Part shown: positions 1 through 13,938 of the stretch, in pieces
Position numbering within the stretch: position 1 is the stretch's first letter
Layout: every line of letters starts with the position of its first letter
NCBI RefSeq assembly: GCF_040954835.1
Contig: NC_090704.1
Location: 43,032,979-43,096,978, forward strand
From: Lepisosteus oculatus
Lineage: Eukaryota > Chordata > Actinopteri > Semionotiformes > Lepisosteidae
Reading direction: 5' to 3'
DNA length: 64,000 bases
The notes under the pieces: generated by a model
What the model saw: the letters and a program-made list of their open reading frames with translations, nothing else
Told to the model about the DNA's origin: nothing
Databases searched by the model: none
Made by a program: the position numbers and the translations under genes

Positions 1-3000
1 AAAATTAATATTAGCTTCTCTTTTATTAAAGCCTGCTACTTCTGTCTCAGAGTCTTTATTATGTATTTCTTGGCTAAGAAAGAGTCTAACAGCAAATACC
101 TGAGCAGCATAGTCACTATGGCAAATGAATAATGAAAATATTTTCTGCTAATAGTAACAGAATGTAAAATCAGTCTGTTCCATAAATCTTTGTCAAACAA
201 ATTTACTCGCTGCTACTTATTTAGGAAGGCAAGATGAGAAGACAGGTGAAAGAATACAATCACATTAATTGATGGCATTGTAGCAAGAGGTTTATAATTT
301 CATGATCAGAGACCTACTGAGCACTATATCACACAATTTTAAATATAAGCACAATTCACTCTGTTTCCTTATTGGTATACTGTACTGTTTGTATGTTTGA
401 CCTTGTTCTGCAGCTCATTTCTTAAGGAGCAAGAAACATAAAAATGTCCAATGTCTGCAATGGGCACATTGCAGTTGTTCAAGGTAGACTAAGAAGTATC
501 TCTAGGTGACACCATTTTTAGGACGCTGCACACAGTACTGTTAACTCCTCAGAAACTACCACTGATATATGTATTTAACAAGCATCAGCAATTAGTGTTC
601 TACTATTAAAACAACGTACACTTTATATTAGTGTAGGTTTGGGTGAAAAGAAACTAAGCCAGTCACTGATGAGTCTTTGATTCACATTGATCAGAATCCT
701 CAAGCACTGGATTGCCACAGCTCAAGGTCAGCTATGCATGAGCAGCCAATCAGATGTGCTGTAGCAGTAGTGGCTGCACTGCCGCAGTCAGAGGTGAATT
801 ATTTATTCTGACCCCTTGCCCAGATTCTCTCAAAAAAGAGCTTCAGAAATAAATCCGAGGGATATGTAAGCTTATCCATCTTGTGTAGTATCACAGCAAC
901 GATTTTGCAGTCTGGTTCCTCAGTTGCTTTCCAATTGGGTAGTCTGGAATGTAAAAACTTTCCATTCACTTTTTTTTTTCATACAAAGCTATAAAAATAA
1001 TTAAAGGGGATGTCAGGATGTTAAACAGTCCTTATGTCTTCACTTAGGCCCACATCTGAATTGAGCAAACTCTAATCACAACCACTTTTTTAAACTCATT
1101 GTTTGGAAAAAAAAAACAGTTCTGCTTCTGATTCACGAGGTTTGGCTAGACCATTAGCTGAGTTCTCTGTGGAAGGCAATTTCAGTTTCTGTCATTTACA
1201 GAACAGTCCAAACTAAATTCATTACCAAAGTGCAATAACCGTGGCTGTTTGCATTATTTGGATATGGACAAAATGTGCATTTTCATTCAGAATAATTTCA
1301 TGAAAAATACTGTATGTAATGGGATTTTTTGTACGTCACCACCCTGCTGTTTTATAACAACAGTTATGTTCTGCCTCTTAAAAGCTCTTGATGTGTGTCA
1401 ATGAATCAGAGACCTATTTTGTATGCTCAGATGCCCAGCATTTAGGAACTCATAGCTTAAGAAGGATTAATATTGTACAAGATTTCTATGAATTGCTTCA
1501 CAGTTACTATTAATTGAAATAATAATATATGGCTTAAGGCTTTTTGCCTGAGGTGGTTGACGTAATGCAATTGCTTGGTATGGATCTTTTATGCCACAAC
1601 AAGAATTTAGTAGTTACTCAATTGTATACATTTATTGATCTCATAGATAATACTGTAGTATGGTCAGACAGAAATAATGAATATTGTTACTTTTCAATAC
1701 ATTTTTAAACATCTGTCTGATAAAGAATATAAAAAAAACTAAAAAAGTCTCTGATAGTCTGTCATATTTCATTTCTGGCGTCCTGGTGTTCTTTAATTTT
1801 TTTTGTTAGTAAGTGAGGGCATTACTCAAGACTGTTTGAATCATGTCAAACCAATGTTCAACAGGGACAGGAACAAAGTGTTTTTCCATACTTCGTATTT
1901 GAAACAGTGAGTACTGAGTCCCATAGTGGAGTAATTTCTCCTTGTTTGTAATTCAAACCATGACTGACCAAAAAATGTCACCAGCTCTGAGTTCAGTGAA
2001 ATGAACAAGGGTGATTTCGGTTCACTGTCTCCCTCCCACCGGCAGAAATATACTGTATAAGACAGCTAACTCTGTTTAAGCAAGGATGCCATCAGAGTGG
2101 GGGTGGTTCCTCTCTTTGGGCTTTGCTAACAAAAATGTTTTTTGCTTAGTTGGATGAAAAGGGGTTTGTGAAGCTGAATCTAAATTTAGCAGCTTGCTTT
2201 TGTACTTGTCCTCCAGTTTGTTGTGCAGTTTGCTTTTCATACAGTATCTCAGGAGTTGTCGTGGCCACAGGGCTGATGAGCTGGCCCCGTCACGTTCGCA
2301 CTCCTGAACTGTCTTCATTTCTCAGCCACCCCTGGCCAGATCATCAGCGGCAGTCTGGTGTGAAAGTTTTTTCAGTGCTTAGCAGCTCTGTGCTTCCAGA
2401 GACCATGTGACTGTAACATCAGCCACACAAACCCTGATCAATTCCAGATGTCTTCCAGACCTTGTCACGGCTTCCTTTTTTCCATCACACTGCTTTTGAG
2501 CGGCGGCTTTCTGAATGTCATGGACCTGAATGCGCCAACCTTAACTTTTCTGAGGGCTGATTGTGAGGGCCAATCTGCATTGGCCTTTAAAAACAGAGAC
2601 AAATTCCTGTATGTCTCTAGTTCTTTTTTTCTGTATATCTAGATATCTGTTTATCGGTTTATTTATCTGCCTGTTTATATATTTTTTTTCCTAACAGTAT
2701 TTGCCATGAGTCTGAAATTTTCCACCTACAGTATATACAGCTGACTATATTGTTGGACTGCCTGGTGCATGGTAGATGGAAAGACTTTAAACACTCAGTT
2801 GGGAATTAGTGAGATTTAGACACTAATTATATAGCAGGCAGCACATTAAAAAATCGCTGAGAATTGCTATAAAAACACGTTTCATACCAAGGGGGAGGGC
2901 AGGTTAGGTAAAAATAGATCACATATATTTAGGTTATATAATTTTTTCCAGGTATACATAATTCTCTTCATATGCTGCTAATTCTTGTCTTTATCAAGAC

Positions 3001-6000
3001 ATTGCTTGGTTGGTTGGTTGGTTGGTGGGGGGAGTAATTTCCATAACTGTCATTAGCTCATCAAGACTGGCACTGGTAAAGCTGGGAAATTTGATATTTT
3101 AAGTGGTCACTTGCATAGTAAATTAAAACAAAGCAGAAATGTCAAGGCCAAAATGCCACAATGCCCAACCATATCAGTGAGTGGTGGCAAACCAATTATA
3201 TAGTCAAATCATAGGCCAACATTTACATGCATTCTACAAAGAGTGCATAATAGTGATGTAATTGTGCTAAATATAGGAATGATGCTTGATTTTTCATTTG
3301 GGCAAACTGAGAACATGCTTCCTTCCAAAGAGTGTGTGCCTTGGCCTGATTGGCTCTGATCACAAGGGAAAATAAGGACTAGACCCCTGTAGTAGGCCTT
3401 CCCATACAGTTTTGCAGATAGTTAAGTGTTGTGCTTGGTCCTTATTAATGTCTTGAGTGCCTAATGAGAACATACACAGAAGAGGACTGTAAGTAAGCTG
3501 CACTATCCACCAGTTTCTCCACAAATTACTATAACTGTTAAAGGAGAGCTCAAAGAGCACTGTGGATTTGAAGAGATTTTGAACTGATTTTCAAAGTTTT
3601 CTTTTCCTGTGAATAATTGCGTTTTTAAACTACTAACCCCAAACCAAAATTAATATAAATGGCATATTTTGGTTTTAACAGCTATGCTGCTTTTTCATTT
3701 TATAGAGGTATCATAGTCACATGAAAGCCCTCTTACAGTCCTACAGAAACTATTTTCTGTTGCTTGGTTTAGTAATACCTCTTGCTTTAGTGAACATATC
3801 TTGATTTATATAATGCTTAAGTATAGCTGTGGAGTTAGTTCATTATTCAATTTTAAATTTAATCATTATTGTAAAATGTACAGGGTAGGTGACTGTTTTT
3901 ACATAGCTTAGAATTTACTGTTTTGAACATAAATCTGTAAAATTAAAACAGCTGGATTTTCTTGCTTTGATGAAGATTTAAAAGTGCGGTTCTTTAAACG
4001 AAATCAGAGCATACTATGTATTTTAAATATAATATAATGGTTCCAAAGGGAAAAGAGAATAAAACAACTATTCTTGTTGATTTCAGGTTTTGTAATATAC
4101 TGTAGAAATCTCACCGACAAAAACTGTCATCTGCTCATACTGCTTTGCAGGTAAATAATTACATTGTCCTTGTTGGAAAGCTTTCAGCAAGGTACACAGG
4201 CAGCAAAAGCCCACTTTTCAATGAGACAGAGGCTGAGACTTGTCTTCTTCAAAAATCACATTTTTATTAATCAGAACTGTGTGTCGAAAGCTGCCAGGTC
4301 AGAGATTGTTGTTCGGAACATAATAACCTGACATCACACAATGTTAAGGCACTGCAGAGTCTCAGAGACAATAAAGTAGGAAGAGTGGAATTTGAAAACC
4401 ACATACCTTTATGGAAATGCCTGTGGGGAGCATAATTTACTCTAAATTCTGGGTAAACTTTTTTCTTTTTTTCCATGGACTCCAGTTTTACGACTCCCTC
4501 ACTGTGTATAAACCCAGAGGTTTTTAATTTTTTTTTAAAAGTCTAACACATTGCAGCACCTGGATGTACTTTCTCTCTCTGGGCCTGAACAGTAAGGTGA
4601 TTAAAGTACAGATGATTTTTTAAGCCAGACAGCTGTATTCAACTCTAATGAATTATACCCAGGCTAAGAGGTGGGGGTGTCCTCTGTTGCCCCCTTTAGG
4701 CCAGGTAAACCGAATCTCCTTGGCACTTGTAATCATTAAACTGCATTCTCCTTATGTCTGCTCAGTATTTCCTGGTTATTGCTTATATCTTCTATCATCT
4801 GTCCCTAGCTTAGACAGCTAAAGAAGTCTTCCCTTATCTGTAGTAAGCAAGCTCTCTGTCTCCCGTTAAAAAGACTATTTGAGTACATTTCTTAATGTGT
4901 GCATAGAGGCTTTGTCTTTACATCAGATCCTAGTGAAGCCATGAAGATAGTTTTATTAGACAATGTAGGAGCCAAGCATCTGGTGTTAGCTCTGGGACTT
5001 CAAATGCAAGAGGATGGATAACAACTCTTTATTACTGCTGCTAAAGCAGCCGTCTACCTTGCAAACCTACAGGATCCTAAATACTTCACAAACGATAACA
5101 GTTTAATTCAGAAATTGCAGCCTATCGTAGTACTTTGTTACAAACATGGCATGTTAATATCCTCCATCGTAAAAGCAGTTCATATAATTTAATGAAAACC
5201 TTTTAAACTCCAGTGTTAAACACCCCTGATGGATGAGATCAATTAAAAGGTACAAAGGGGCCCTTGAATTTGGTTTGACAAATTCCTCAATTAATGCAGT
5301 TTAGATGATTCAGTTTCTGCCTTTTGGTAGCTGCATGAATCGTGATGTACAATTTGCAATACTTTGACGCAGTTTTTCAAACTGAATAGAAAACATTATC
5401 AGAGACTTTGTCACCACATCCTTTTCCCATAATTTCACCGACACTTTTAATCGTCTCGGAAGAGAGAAGAAAAAACTTAAGTGTTTCTTATTATTAGTGT
5501 CTGTTAAGATGTCTATTTAAGTTCGCCTACAGTATAGAAAGGTCCTTACTATAGTGTTTGCATGTTTTTAAATGTTTTCACCAGTTCCACCTCTGAAAGA
5601 CATAAGACTATGCATGGATTTCAAAGGAATTTTAACCTTGTTGCGGAGAGAGGATGGGGGGTACTACCAACACTGGCAACAAGACTACAGACAAAATTGA
5701 AAAGCACAATAGGCCAAATTGTCTCCTCTCGTTTGTGGCATTTCTGATGTCCGAAGATTCTTAACTGTGATATTTGTTGGAGCTGTTTGCTGCAGTAGGA
5801 TAAATATAGCTCATTATGAGGTTGAGGTCTTTGTTGTATCAACAAAACAATGCATGCACCAGTGACTGGAGCCACACTGGGGTTATTGAGGAGGCAGCAG
5901 CAGAGGGGTTATAGCGCAGTGGAGCTGTATTTTGGCTGCCCAGCTTGGCAATGCAATTCTCCATCTCCCTGTTCGTTGGCTGGTCCCTTCTAAACAGGCC

Positions 6001-7406
6001 TTGATGTGGCCTCTGGGCCTGAATGCAAGCTGGCACTTTGGTGCGCTGTAACTTCCTCCTTGGCCCCCTGTTCCCATGCTGAGGTATTTCCGTTGGAAGA
6101 GTGTGCCAGGGAAGTGAAACTATATTCAGAGAACGTGAAGGAGTGTTAGGGGTTGGCAGGAGAAGCAGGGGGAGGGGGTCTGTTCTCAGAGGCAGCACAT
6201 GTCCCAGTAGGGCCATTACCCACCACCAACTGCACACACATCACAGTGGTGTGGCTCTAGCTGAAGGACTTATTAGTATTTCCAGTATTATCGGAAAAAT
6301 ACTTAATGCATTTCTGTGCTTTGGAAATAATTCTTGGAATTTGCTCTATTTATTGTGGTTCAGTATTACTTTTCCACCAAAACATCCAAATTGTCGTGTT
6401 GGGCAGGCTCTGAATGGAAATATATATTTTTGTTTACTCTGGCTGGTTCCACAATTACTGAAAACAGTTAAATGTTTAAAAATGCGATTGATTTCTCTCA
6501 CGGATGTGTGTGGTTTGTCTCTGCAGGCGGAGCCTAATGGCTTTATGGGCGGTCTGTTATTATGTGGGTGGAGTTAATTTGGGCTGAATGTTTCAGGAGC
6601 CTTCTTTTATCACCAACGTTCTCATTCACTTCCCAGAATAGTATCAGGAAACGAGGTGGCTTTTATATCCTTCTTCTTTAGGTTTCTGAGCCATGATGAC
6701 CTTGCTAACTGTGTTTTTCCAATTTGTATCTGAAGTATCTGCACAATAGGGCCTGAGACACACAGACATTCTCTTCCAGCAGGTCCATCAACATTTCACA
6801 TGCATTGAGTTCACAGCACCATACAGGAGACATGGAGACATTGCACGTCCCTCACTTATATCACTACAACCTTCCAGCCAAGAGAAACCCAGTCTAACAA
6901 ATGCCAACCTTATCTCAACAACACAGCACTGATTGTGCGCAACCACTTAGGGGTGCTAAACGTTTTAATCAAGTGAGGAAGAGGCTTTCCCTGCCTGAAA
7001 TAGAGTTGTCTGTCCTAGGTACTTATAAAGTTAGTGCGCCTATTGAACCAGCATTATTAAATCTGCTCTGTGGAGCTGTGAAATGTAGAGGCATTAAGAT
7101 TGATGACACAGTGAATGGTTATTATCAGTGGCTCACAGTTCCAAGGTCCTGGGTCTAATTACAGTCTTGAGTCATGTTCTCCCTTTGTCCACATGGGTTT
7201 TTGACAGATTCTCCTGTTTCCTCTTGCCTAAAGATAATTGTTTTAATTGGCTTTTCTGAAGTGCCCCCTTCGCTGCGGTCCTGGGATGGAGCAGCATCCC
7301 ATTAAAGAGTGCAGACACATACCTTCGGTTCTCTGCTTGTGGTGTACCCTGTAGGCTTTGGTTTATCTTCATCAATACCAGAATGAACAGCTTACTGGTG
7401 AGGAAT
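1..7406. other. Intergenic, no gene recognised
   Basis: AT-rich, CpG-poor sequence with dispersed homopolymers and the small TTGG repeat at 3005-3026. Short frames on both strands (for example 2150-2410, 5839-6237 and 6101-6577) have no recognised motifs, no plausible splice context and no codon bias. The stretch at about 5,870-6,220 is of higher complexity and G+C but is not identified. Confidence 0.6.
3005..3026 (+). repeat. (TTGG)n short tandem repeat
   Basis: Five TTGG units followed by a tggggggag run. A small tetranucleotide microsatellite in otherwise non-coding DNA. Confidence 0.85.
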
Positions 7407-7682
7407 GGTAGGGCAAATAGCACTACGGAAAACAGCAGCTCACAGTCACTGACCTCACAAGTAATAGGTTTATTCCATGCTGAAAAAAAGAAGAAAGAGA
7501 ACACAACGTTTTGGCCGTGGAGCCTTCTTCAGGTGTTCTTCAGGTGTCAAACACACCTGAAGAAGGCTCCACGGCCAAAACGTTGTGTTCTCTTTCTTCT
7601 TTTTTTCAGCATGGAATAAACCTATTACTTGTGAGGTCAGTGACTGTGAGCTGCTGTTTTCCGTAGTGCTATTTGCCCTACC
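7407..7682. repeat. Perfect inverted repeat (130-bp arms, 16-bp spacer) built on a Penelope-like terminal repeat
   Basis: Positions 7407-7536 are the exact reverse complement of 7553-7682, with no mismatch or indel found by eye; the spacer is 7537-7552. The inner ~80 bp of each arm (Gaagaaggctccacggcc, a pyrimidine tract, then cagcatggaataaacc) recurs at 16.2 and 58 kb. The outer ~50 bp does not recur in this window. The family resembles the terminal repeats of fish Penelope-like retroelements. It may be an inverted pair of terminal repeats, a fold-back duplication that took in flank, or an assembly artefact. Confidence 0.85.
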
Positions 7683-8910
7683 CGCCTATATACATATATA
7701 ATGAGTTTCAAATTCAGTAGTTCTGCAGGGTTTTTTTATCTCTGTGCTGAAGACATCATGGATTAGAGAGTTTAGTTGCTGCAGTATTTGGTGCGAGGTA
7801 CTTCCCAGGTTGGAAATGTAATGTGTTTTGAGAAGACTCATGTCTTTGTTATGGCACTGAACTGAACCCATTGGTGAAATTTAACAACAGCCTAGGACAT
7901 ACTGTGCCTTAGAAACTTTTCTTAGAAAAATGTTCAGGACCACAACATAAATCAAGGGAAAATTAACACTTTTTTTCCTCTACAAAAGGTTTTATTTAAA
8001 AAAAACGTTTTTAATACTTTTCTGTCTGTGGACAAACGAGTGAAAGACAGCTTCCCCTGAGTGAAAGAGAATTGGAGCAGAAGGACTGACATGGATTGGT
8101 AACCTCACCCAGTGGAATGTGGCTTGAATTAAAGCTTATTGAGGTAGTTTGTGTGAGTCACTCTGCTGAGCTCCTGGTATCTGCTTTCTACGTGATTGCA
8201 TTTTTTATTCCCTTTCCTTTTATATATCAAGTACGGTATATATTCTATATGAAGTACTGTATGGCATTTATTCCACATTCAGTGATGATTCAAGCCTTTT
8301 TAAAGCATTCCCATGGTGACTGAACTTCGGATGTAGAAATAAATAATGTTTTATAGTTTTCGGGTGTTTAGTGGACCACGAGGAAGCACAGCAGTTCACT
8401 ATGAAAAGAAAAATGACCAAATCTGTATTCCTCCACTCCCTGACACAACCTTAATATAAGACAGTAAGGAATTGCCAAAATTTTGGTCTTCCAAAAATCA
8501 CACTCCATTTAGATTTGCTGTTCTCCAAACATCCCCATGACATGACGAAGCAGAAGGTTTCCAATTGTGTTCACTTCGAACCTTGTGCGAAACCATTTTA
8601 AAAACAGCTTTCAGCTTAGGCTGCACGCAAAAGACTGATCTATCACCTGACCTAATCCTTCACATCTGAAATGATTCAGAGATTGATCTCTGATAATACT
8701 AAAGTAAAAATTAAATGTCCTGCCAGAATTAAAATAAAAAAGAGCTGTAGGACTTACACGAAAGCGGGAGTCAGACACAGCTTACCTTCTGTGATTTGCA
8801 CGTCAGGAGTACAGTGTCTCTTCTAATGATGAATGGGACTGAAAGAAGTACTAAAGGCTGTATCGTTCATATATTTTTCTTAGTTCTTCTATGTCCAGTT
8901 ATATGAGGGT

Positions 8911-8988
8911 TGTGTAATTTTTGCCCTGGTTGATATTTGCTTTTGTAATTTTGTGTATCCTGTGAAATTTTTGCCTAGTTGATATTTG
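8911..8988 (+). repeat. Imperfect direct repeat, two ~28-bp units
   Basis: Unit 1 (8911-8939) reads tgtgtaatttttgccctggt and on to gatatttg; unit 2 (8961-8988) reads tgtgaaatttttgcctagtt and on to gatatttg. The offset is 50 bp. It looks like a local tandem duplication that has since diverged. Confidence 0.7.
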
Positions 8989-11900
8989 TGTTTGCACCAG
9001 AAAAAGAATATTTTCAGCACTGAGAACACCCAGTTAGATAGGAATGAATAAAATACTCAGAAAAATCAACCAAATAAAACTATTTTGAAGGGCATGTGGC
9101 AAACAGTGCACATTCAGATAGTCACACAACCACAAGAGGAAGCATTTTGTAATTAAAAAACAAAAACAAGAAAAAAAAACAGTTTGCCAAAATTAGACCC
9201 ATATGGAATGGTACAGACTCCTGTTGTCGCTACTCTGTCGACACTGGTTGGAAAGCAAACAGACGGCCTTTGCTGATTTCATAAGAAACATGGGTTATTT
9301 GCAGAGTCTGTAAGAAAAATCATTAAAAGCTTAATTATCCTCCCACATTTCATTCAATTCTTACTTGCAAGAGCTTTATTGTGCCATTCTAGTGTATCTG
9401 TGTGTAATATACAGTATCTGATGGATATGCAGTAAAAATCTGATATGGTTAATGGAGAACCTCTGTTAGCTCAGAATAGATGCACTCTGCAATAGCAGCA
9501 GCCTTACTTGGCCTGACTACAGTGCCTTCCTACTTTGTCTACGTTGTGCTGGTATAAGGAAGGGCTGAGGCTTTGAATCTAGTGCAATGTGTACTGCCAT
9601 CCTGGAGAGCTAGTCATGCTGCTTCCTTCTCTGCTTTGTTACACTCACCATGCCCCATGCTGACAGCAATTCGTGGATGCCTCTGACTAAGCAAGTTAGG
9701 TAATTTCCTAACACCAATCATTGCTTTCACAGAGGAGTGGTAGGAAGTACTTGGGAATGATCCAGGCCCCAGCTCACAAACTATTTATGGAGAACCCTGT
9801 TAGTAGACACTCTTGGTGCTTGCTGTGCAAGTGGGTGGGAGAGGATGGCCTGTATTACCTCCCTATGGGAATGGGGCTCAACAAGGACTCATAAGCTAAT
9901 GAATGATCAATCAGAAATGCATTGAAAATACAGTATCTGCGACTGGGCATATCACTGTGTTTTGCACATTTGTGATTCTGCATACAGAAGCAAGACCATT
10001 TTCCACAATATACAGCTAAAAGGGTTTAAATCTTTGCTTTTCTGAGAAAGGCATCAGAAGGGGGGTATAGAGGCTTATCTTTTTTACTACTGTCGAGCGT
10101 TTCACACTAAATATAAAAACTATACAGTATGAAAAGTCGAAGTGTGTTAACAGTTCATTCAATGGGCATGAGAAAGGAATTACAGTATATGCCAATATTT
10201 AATTATCATGAAAATGATTTTGCAATGCAGAAACATGAGCTTAGGGGGCTTAAGTAGGAATACCTGGAAAATGATATTTCTAATAATATGAATAATAAAA
10301 AACAGATATGAGAACTCAATTGACTTGAAAATAGTACACATAATGTTTTTAGGGCATGTGGGGTGTTGTCTACCTTAATCTACCACTTTAGAGAAGGTGT
10401 TTATAGGGTGATATGTGATTTGTCCTCAGCTGACTTTGGAGATTAGTAGCGTGATTTGTTGAGTGCTTGGGGCTGGAGGATGGTTAAAGGTCTCCTTGCT
10501 TAATGCCATCTGACATTTTTTTTTAATTTCAGGAACAAAACAGAAAAGAAATGAAAAAAAGAGCGCATTGCTGTTCAGTTTAGTCATTCTTTGTAATGTT
10601 GGCTGCCGGCATTGATTCCAGATATCAAAGAACCTGAACTGGAAGGTTTTGGCAAATGTGCTAGTCCACTGCTGCTTGTACTGGATTAGCAATGAACAGA
10701 AAGAGCTTGCAGTCTTCACTGTGCTCTTTTACTGAAGATGCATGCACTTCAGATTTCAAACAACCTCCTCTTTCAGGGCACTTCCTCAAGAAAACATGCC
10801 CAGGATGATTACGTGAGTTCAGGATGGAGCGTGGACTTTGATAACTGTGTTCAGTGTGAATAAAGCACAATTTCATATCCTTGGGATTGGTCTTGGCTAC
10901 ACCTCAGTGCTTCTGTTTCATATCAAGACTGTAATGATAATTAGAAATTTTATTGCTATTAGAGAACCCACCCAATATACCATAAAATTCCTGCTTTGTG
11001 GTTAACTCACGGAAAAAATTGTTAACGTTGCTCCCTCTCAAAAAAGCAAAATCGGCATGACCTCCAGCAAAATCTCCCGGCCATGTCTGGCACACGTCAT
11101 TTTAATTTAAGACTGACCCGTTTAATAACTTCTCTTTTATTAATTTCCATGGTTATGGCTTTTGTTATTCCACAACAAAACAATTTTATGAGACACCTGA
11201 CAATGTAAAGCCTAGCGCTGTAAAACAGAGATGTTCCATTATGTCATCTACAGGTGTGTTAAGGAGGTGTGTGCTGTTTCTGTCCATTTTCTAAATGTTG
11301 GTGTGACCCCTTTCCTAAGAACTACAAAGCATAAAAAGATCACTGGTAGGTTAGGCATGGCAAACTACCTTCAGACTGAATGATTGCTGAATTGGTGAAG
11401 GAAGGAGAGACACACTTGGAGAAGGCCCAGGAGCAGATTGGTGATCTCTGGTGTAGAATCTAGTCCACTCCAAGGAGACATGACCTTTGAACATTTAATA
11501 AAACATTTGGTGATGTTGCAAAAAGACCAAACTTGATTTAGAGAAAATTGGGCGAATAAACATAGGCAAGCACCTGCTGTTCTTAGCAGGGGTTAAATGT
11601 ATTAAAAATTTCACATGAAATGTTGTGCAGACACAACAAAATCATCTGCTGTTTACTTGCTGCAGGATGGCATTTTTCAAGTTTATATCAATGGGAATGA
11701 GTTGGAATCTGTTTTCATTGTTGGTGTGCCTTTTTTAAACCCTTGTTTTTATTTACTTCTAAATGGGTGGGATCTATAGAAGATAAAGAAAACAAAGACA
11801 TTTTTGATTGTATTGTACATAGTGCCACTGTTTTCTTTATTGTGGTGAATTGCATAGCACTCCAGTATTATGTCAAAAGCAGGAAGGTGGGGTACAAATT

Positions 11901-13927
11901 ATGAAAACATTTTTAAATGAGCTTATCAAATTGAACGGAGTCCAGTTGTTTGATAGTTGTTAATTTACCTAAATGAACGATTATTTTCAAGAGCAGGAAG
12001 GTGATTATCCTGCTAATTGTCATATTCTAGGGCAATTAGTACCCTAAAGGTTTATTCCCAGGGCTACGATTGGTCTGGCCGCTCTGTCTCGCGTGAGACA
12101 GATGCCTTCCATTGTGCTGTGCCGGTGACTACAGTTCCTGAGAGGCATGACCTCATGCCTATAACCATGAGGGCGGTGAAGGGAGGGGGCTTAAACAGAG
12201 TCACTTTGAATTCTTCATGGCATAAAGGCCATTGCATGTTTTGTATTATTGTTGTAACTGGCATGCTATAAGGTAACCCCTTTTTTCTTTATAAGGCATT
12301 CATTAAATTACAAGAATTATGGCTATAATAGATATATATATAAGAATTGTACAAATTTGATTGTTTTTAGCTTTAATTTCATAGTATTTTAGTTACAGTA
12401 GTCTGCATTGTTGTACCTAACTTTTTTTAAAGAATGGATTTCCCAATTGTTTTTTTATTTTATTCCCAGACAATCTGGAGCTTCCAGTTGTTTTCAGCTC
12501 AGTTTCAAAGCCACCGATTCCATGTGTCCCTGCTCATGGGAGAAAAAGAGATTCTGCTCTTTTCTGGCTGGACCACTTATCAAAGACATTCGTCATTCAG
12601 CATGTTGAGAGCTCCTCCTGACAAGACAGTTACTGCAGACAGCAGGAATTGCACATTTCTTTACAGGAGAAATTTGCAGGTGCCCAGTAGCTCCTGGGAG
12701 TTGCTGTTCAGGCACAACCCAAGAGAACCTGAACTGACTAAGGTCTACCCCTCTTCAGTGGCACTCAGCCACCTCTGCCACCCTGCCTGAGAAATCCTCA
12801 CAGCTGGGGTAGGCTAATCCAGGTCGGACTGGTAATAGTATTGTCTTTTCTCAACAAAGCAAACAACTTACAAAAGAACAATGGAAAAGAGCATTCATTT
12901 TGTTAAAAACAATCACATCCAACTTCTCTTACTGCCCAACATCAGCCTGTCACTCTCAAACACTGTCTTTATTTCGGCACCTCCCAGCCCTGCTCTCAAT
13001 GCCTCAAATTCCCTTGTCCTTCACTTTAAGTGGAATAATTCTGGAGCTGTGTAACATCATAAAAGGGCTCTCAAGGAGCCCTCAGCCCAGCTGTTTCCTG
13101 TTACCTCTGCTCTCTGATGAGCTTCCACTCAGAAAGGCTCTGCAGAAAAACGTCAGGTCCCTGGACTCGCTAACAAGCATTTCATTAGCCTCTTGACCAC
13201 CCCCTGAGATGACCCTAGTTTGTAGGTGGGGGGTCTGGCTTTCTACCTATTCCAATTCCAGTTTTCTAAAAAGCCTGTTCTTTATTGTCACCAATTATAT
13301 CAACAGCCCAGGCAGGGCACTCTGTTCCTCCAGCTAATTGGGTGCCAGCACTGTAGGCAGGAAGTGAAAATATTCTCCCTGTAGTCTAAACCAACACATG
13401 ACATGGGCTCCGTGTTTCATAGAGCACATTTCGTTCAATTCCCATGTTGGTGGGCACAATGATTAGATTTCCTTTTGTGTCATTTCATTTTGTCTACTTG
13501 CAATGTTTTGTCTGGCTTCCTCATAAGGAAAACACTGTGTTGTAGGACTGGGAGCAGTGTCATTGGGTGTGTCCTTTGTTTACCTCTGTATATGTGCTCT
13601 CTAATGCCACGCAAACTCAGAAGCGTTACATCTTTTTAAATTTGCGAGAAAGTCACTGGCGTTCTGCTAAGTGTTTAGTGTTAAAAGCTGAATTCTGTAC
13701 ATAGTGCTGCATAATGACTGACTTCTACTCTGTTCTTGCAAATGACCTGCATACTGTACCTCATTCATGTAATGTAATGAGTCCCTTTGCTACAAGACCA
13801 GTTGCACAGCTGCAGCTGGCTTACAGTAGGCCTCTATCATCTTTCATTGCAGACCTCATACCAAGAGTTTTGTGATTTCCAAGGTGTCAAAGTAGCACAA
13901 GATATACAGTAACAGTGCAGTTAACAT

Positions 13928-13938
13928 CCCCCCCCCCC
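13928..13938 (+). repeat. C11 homopolymer
   Basis: Eleven consecutive C residues. Likely variable in length and prone to sequencing error. Confidence 0.9.

Noticed and set aside
6101..6577. 158-codon open frame on the + strand
   Set aside because: Opens on a non-ATG codon, overlaps another frame on the opposite strand (5839-6237), no family motif.
7407..7682. microRNA precursor or bacterial-type terminator reading of the inverted repeat
   Set aside because: Arms of 130 bp are far too long, and the inner arm sequence belongs to a multicopy repeat.
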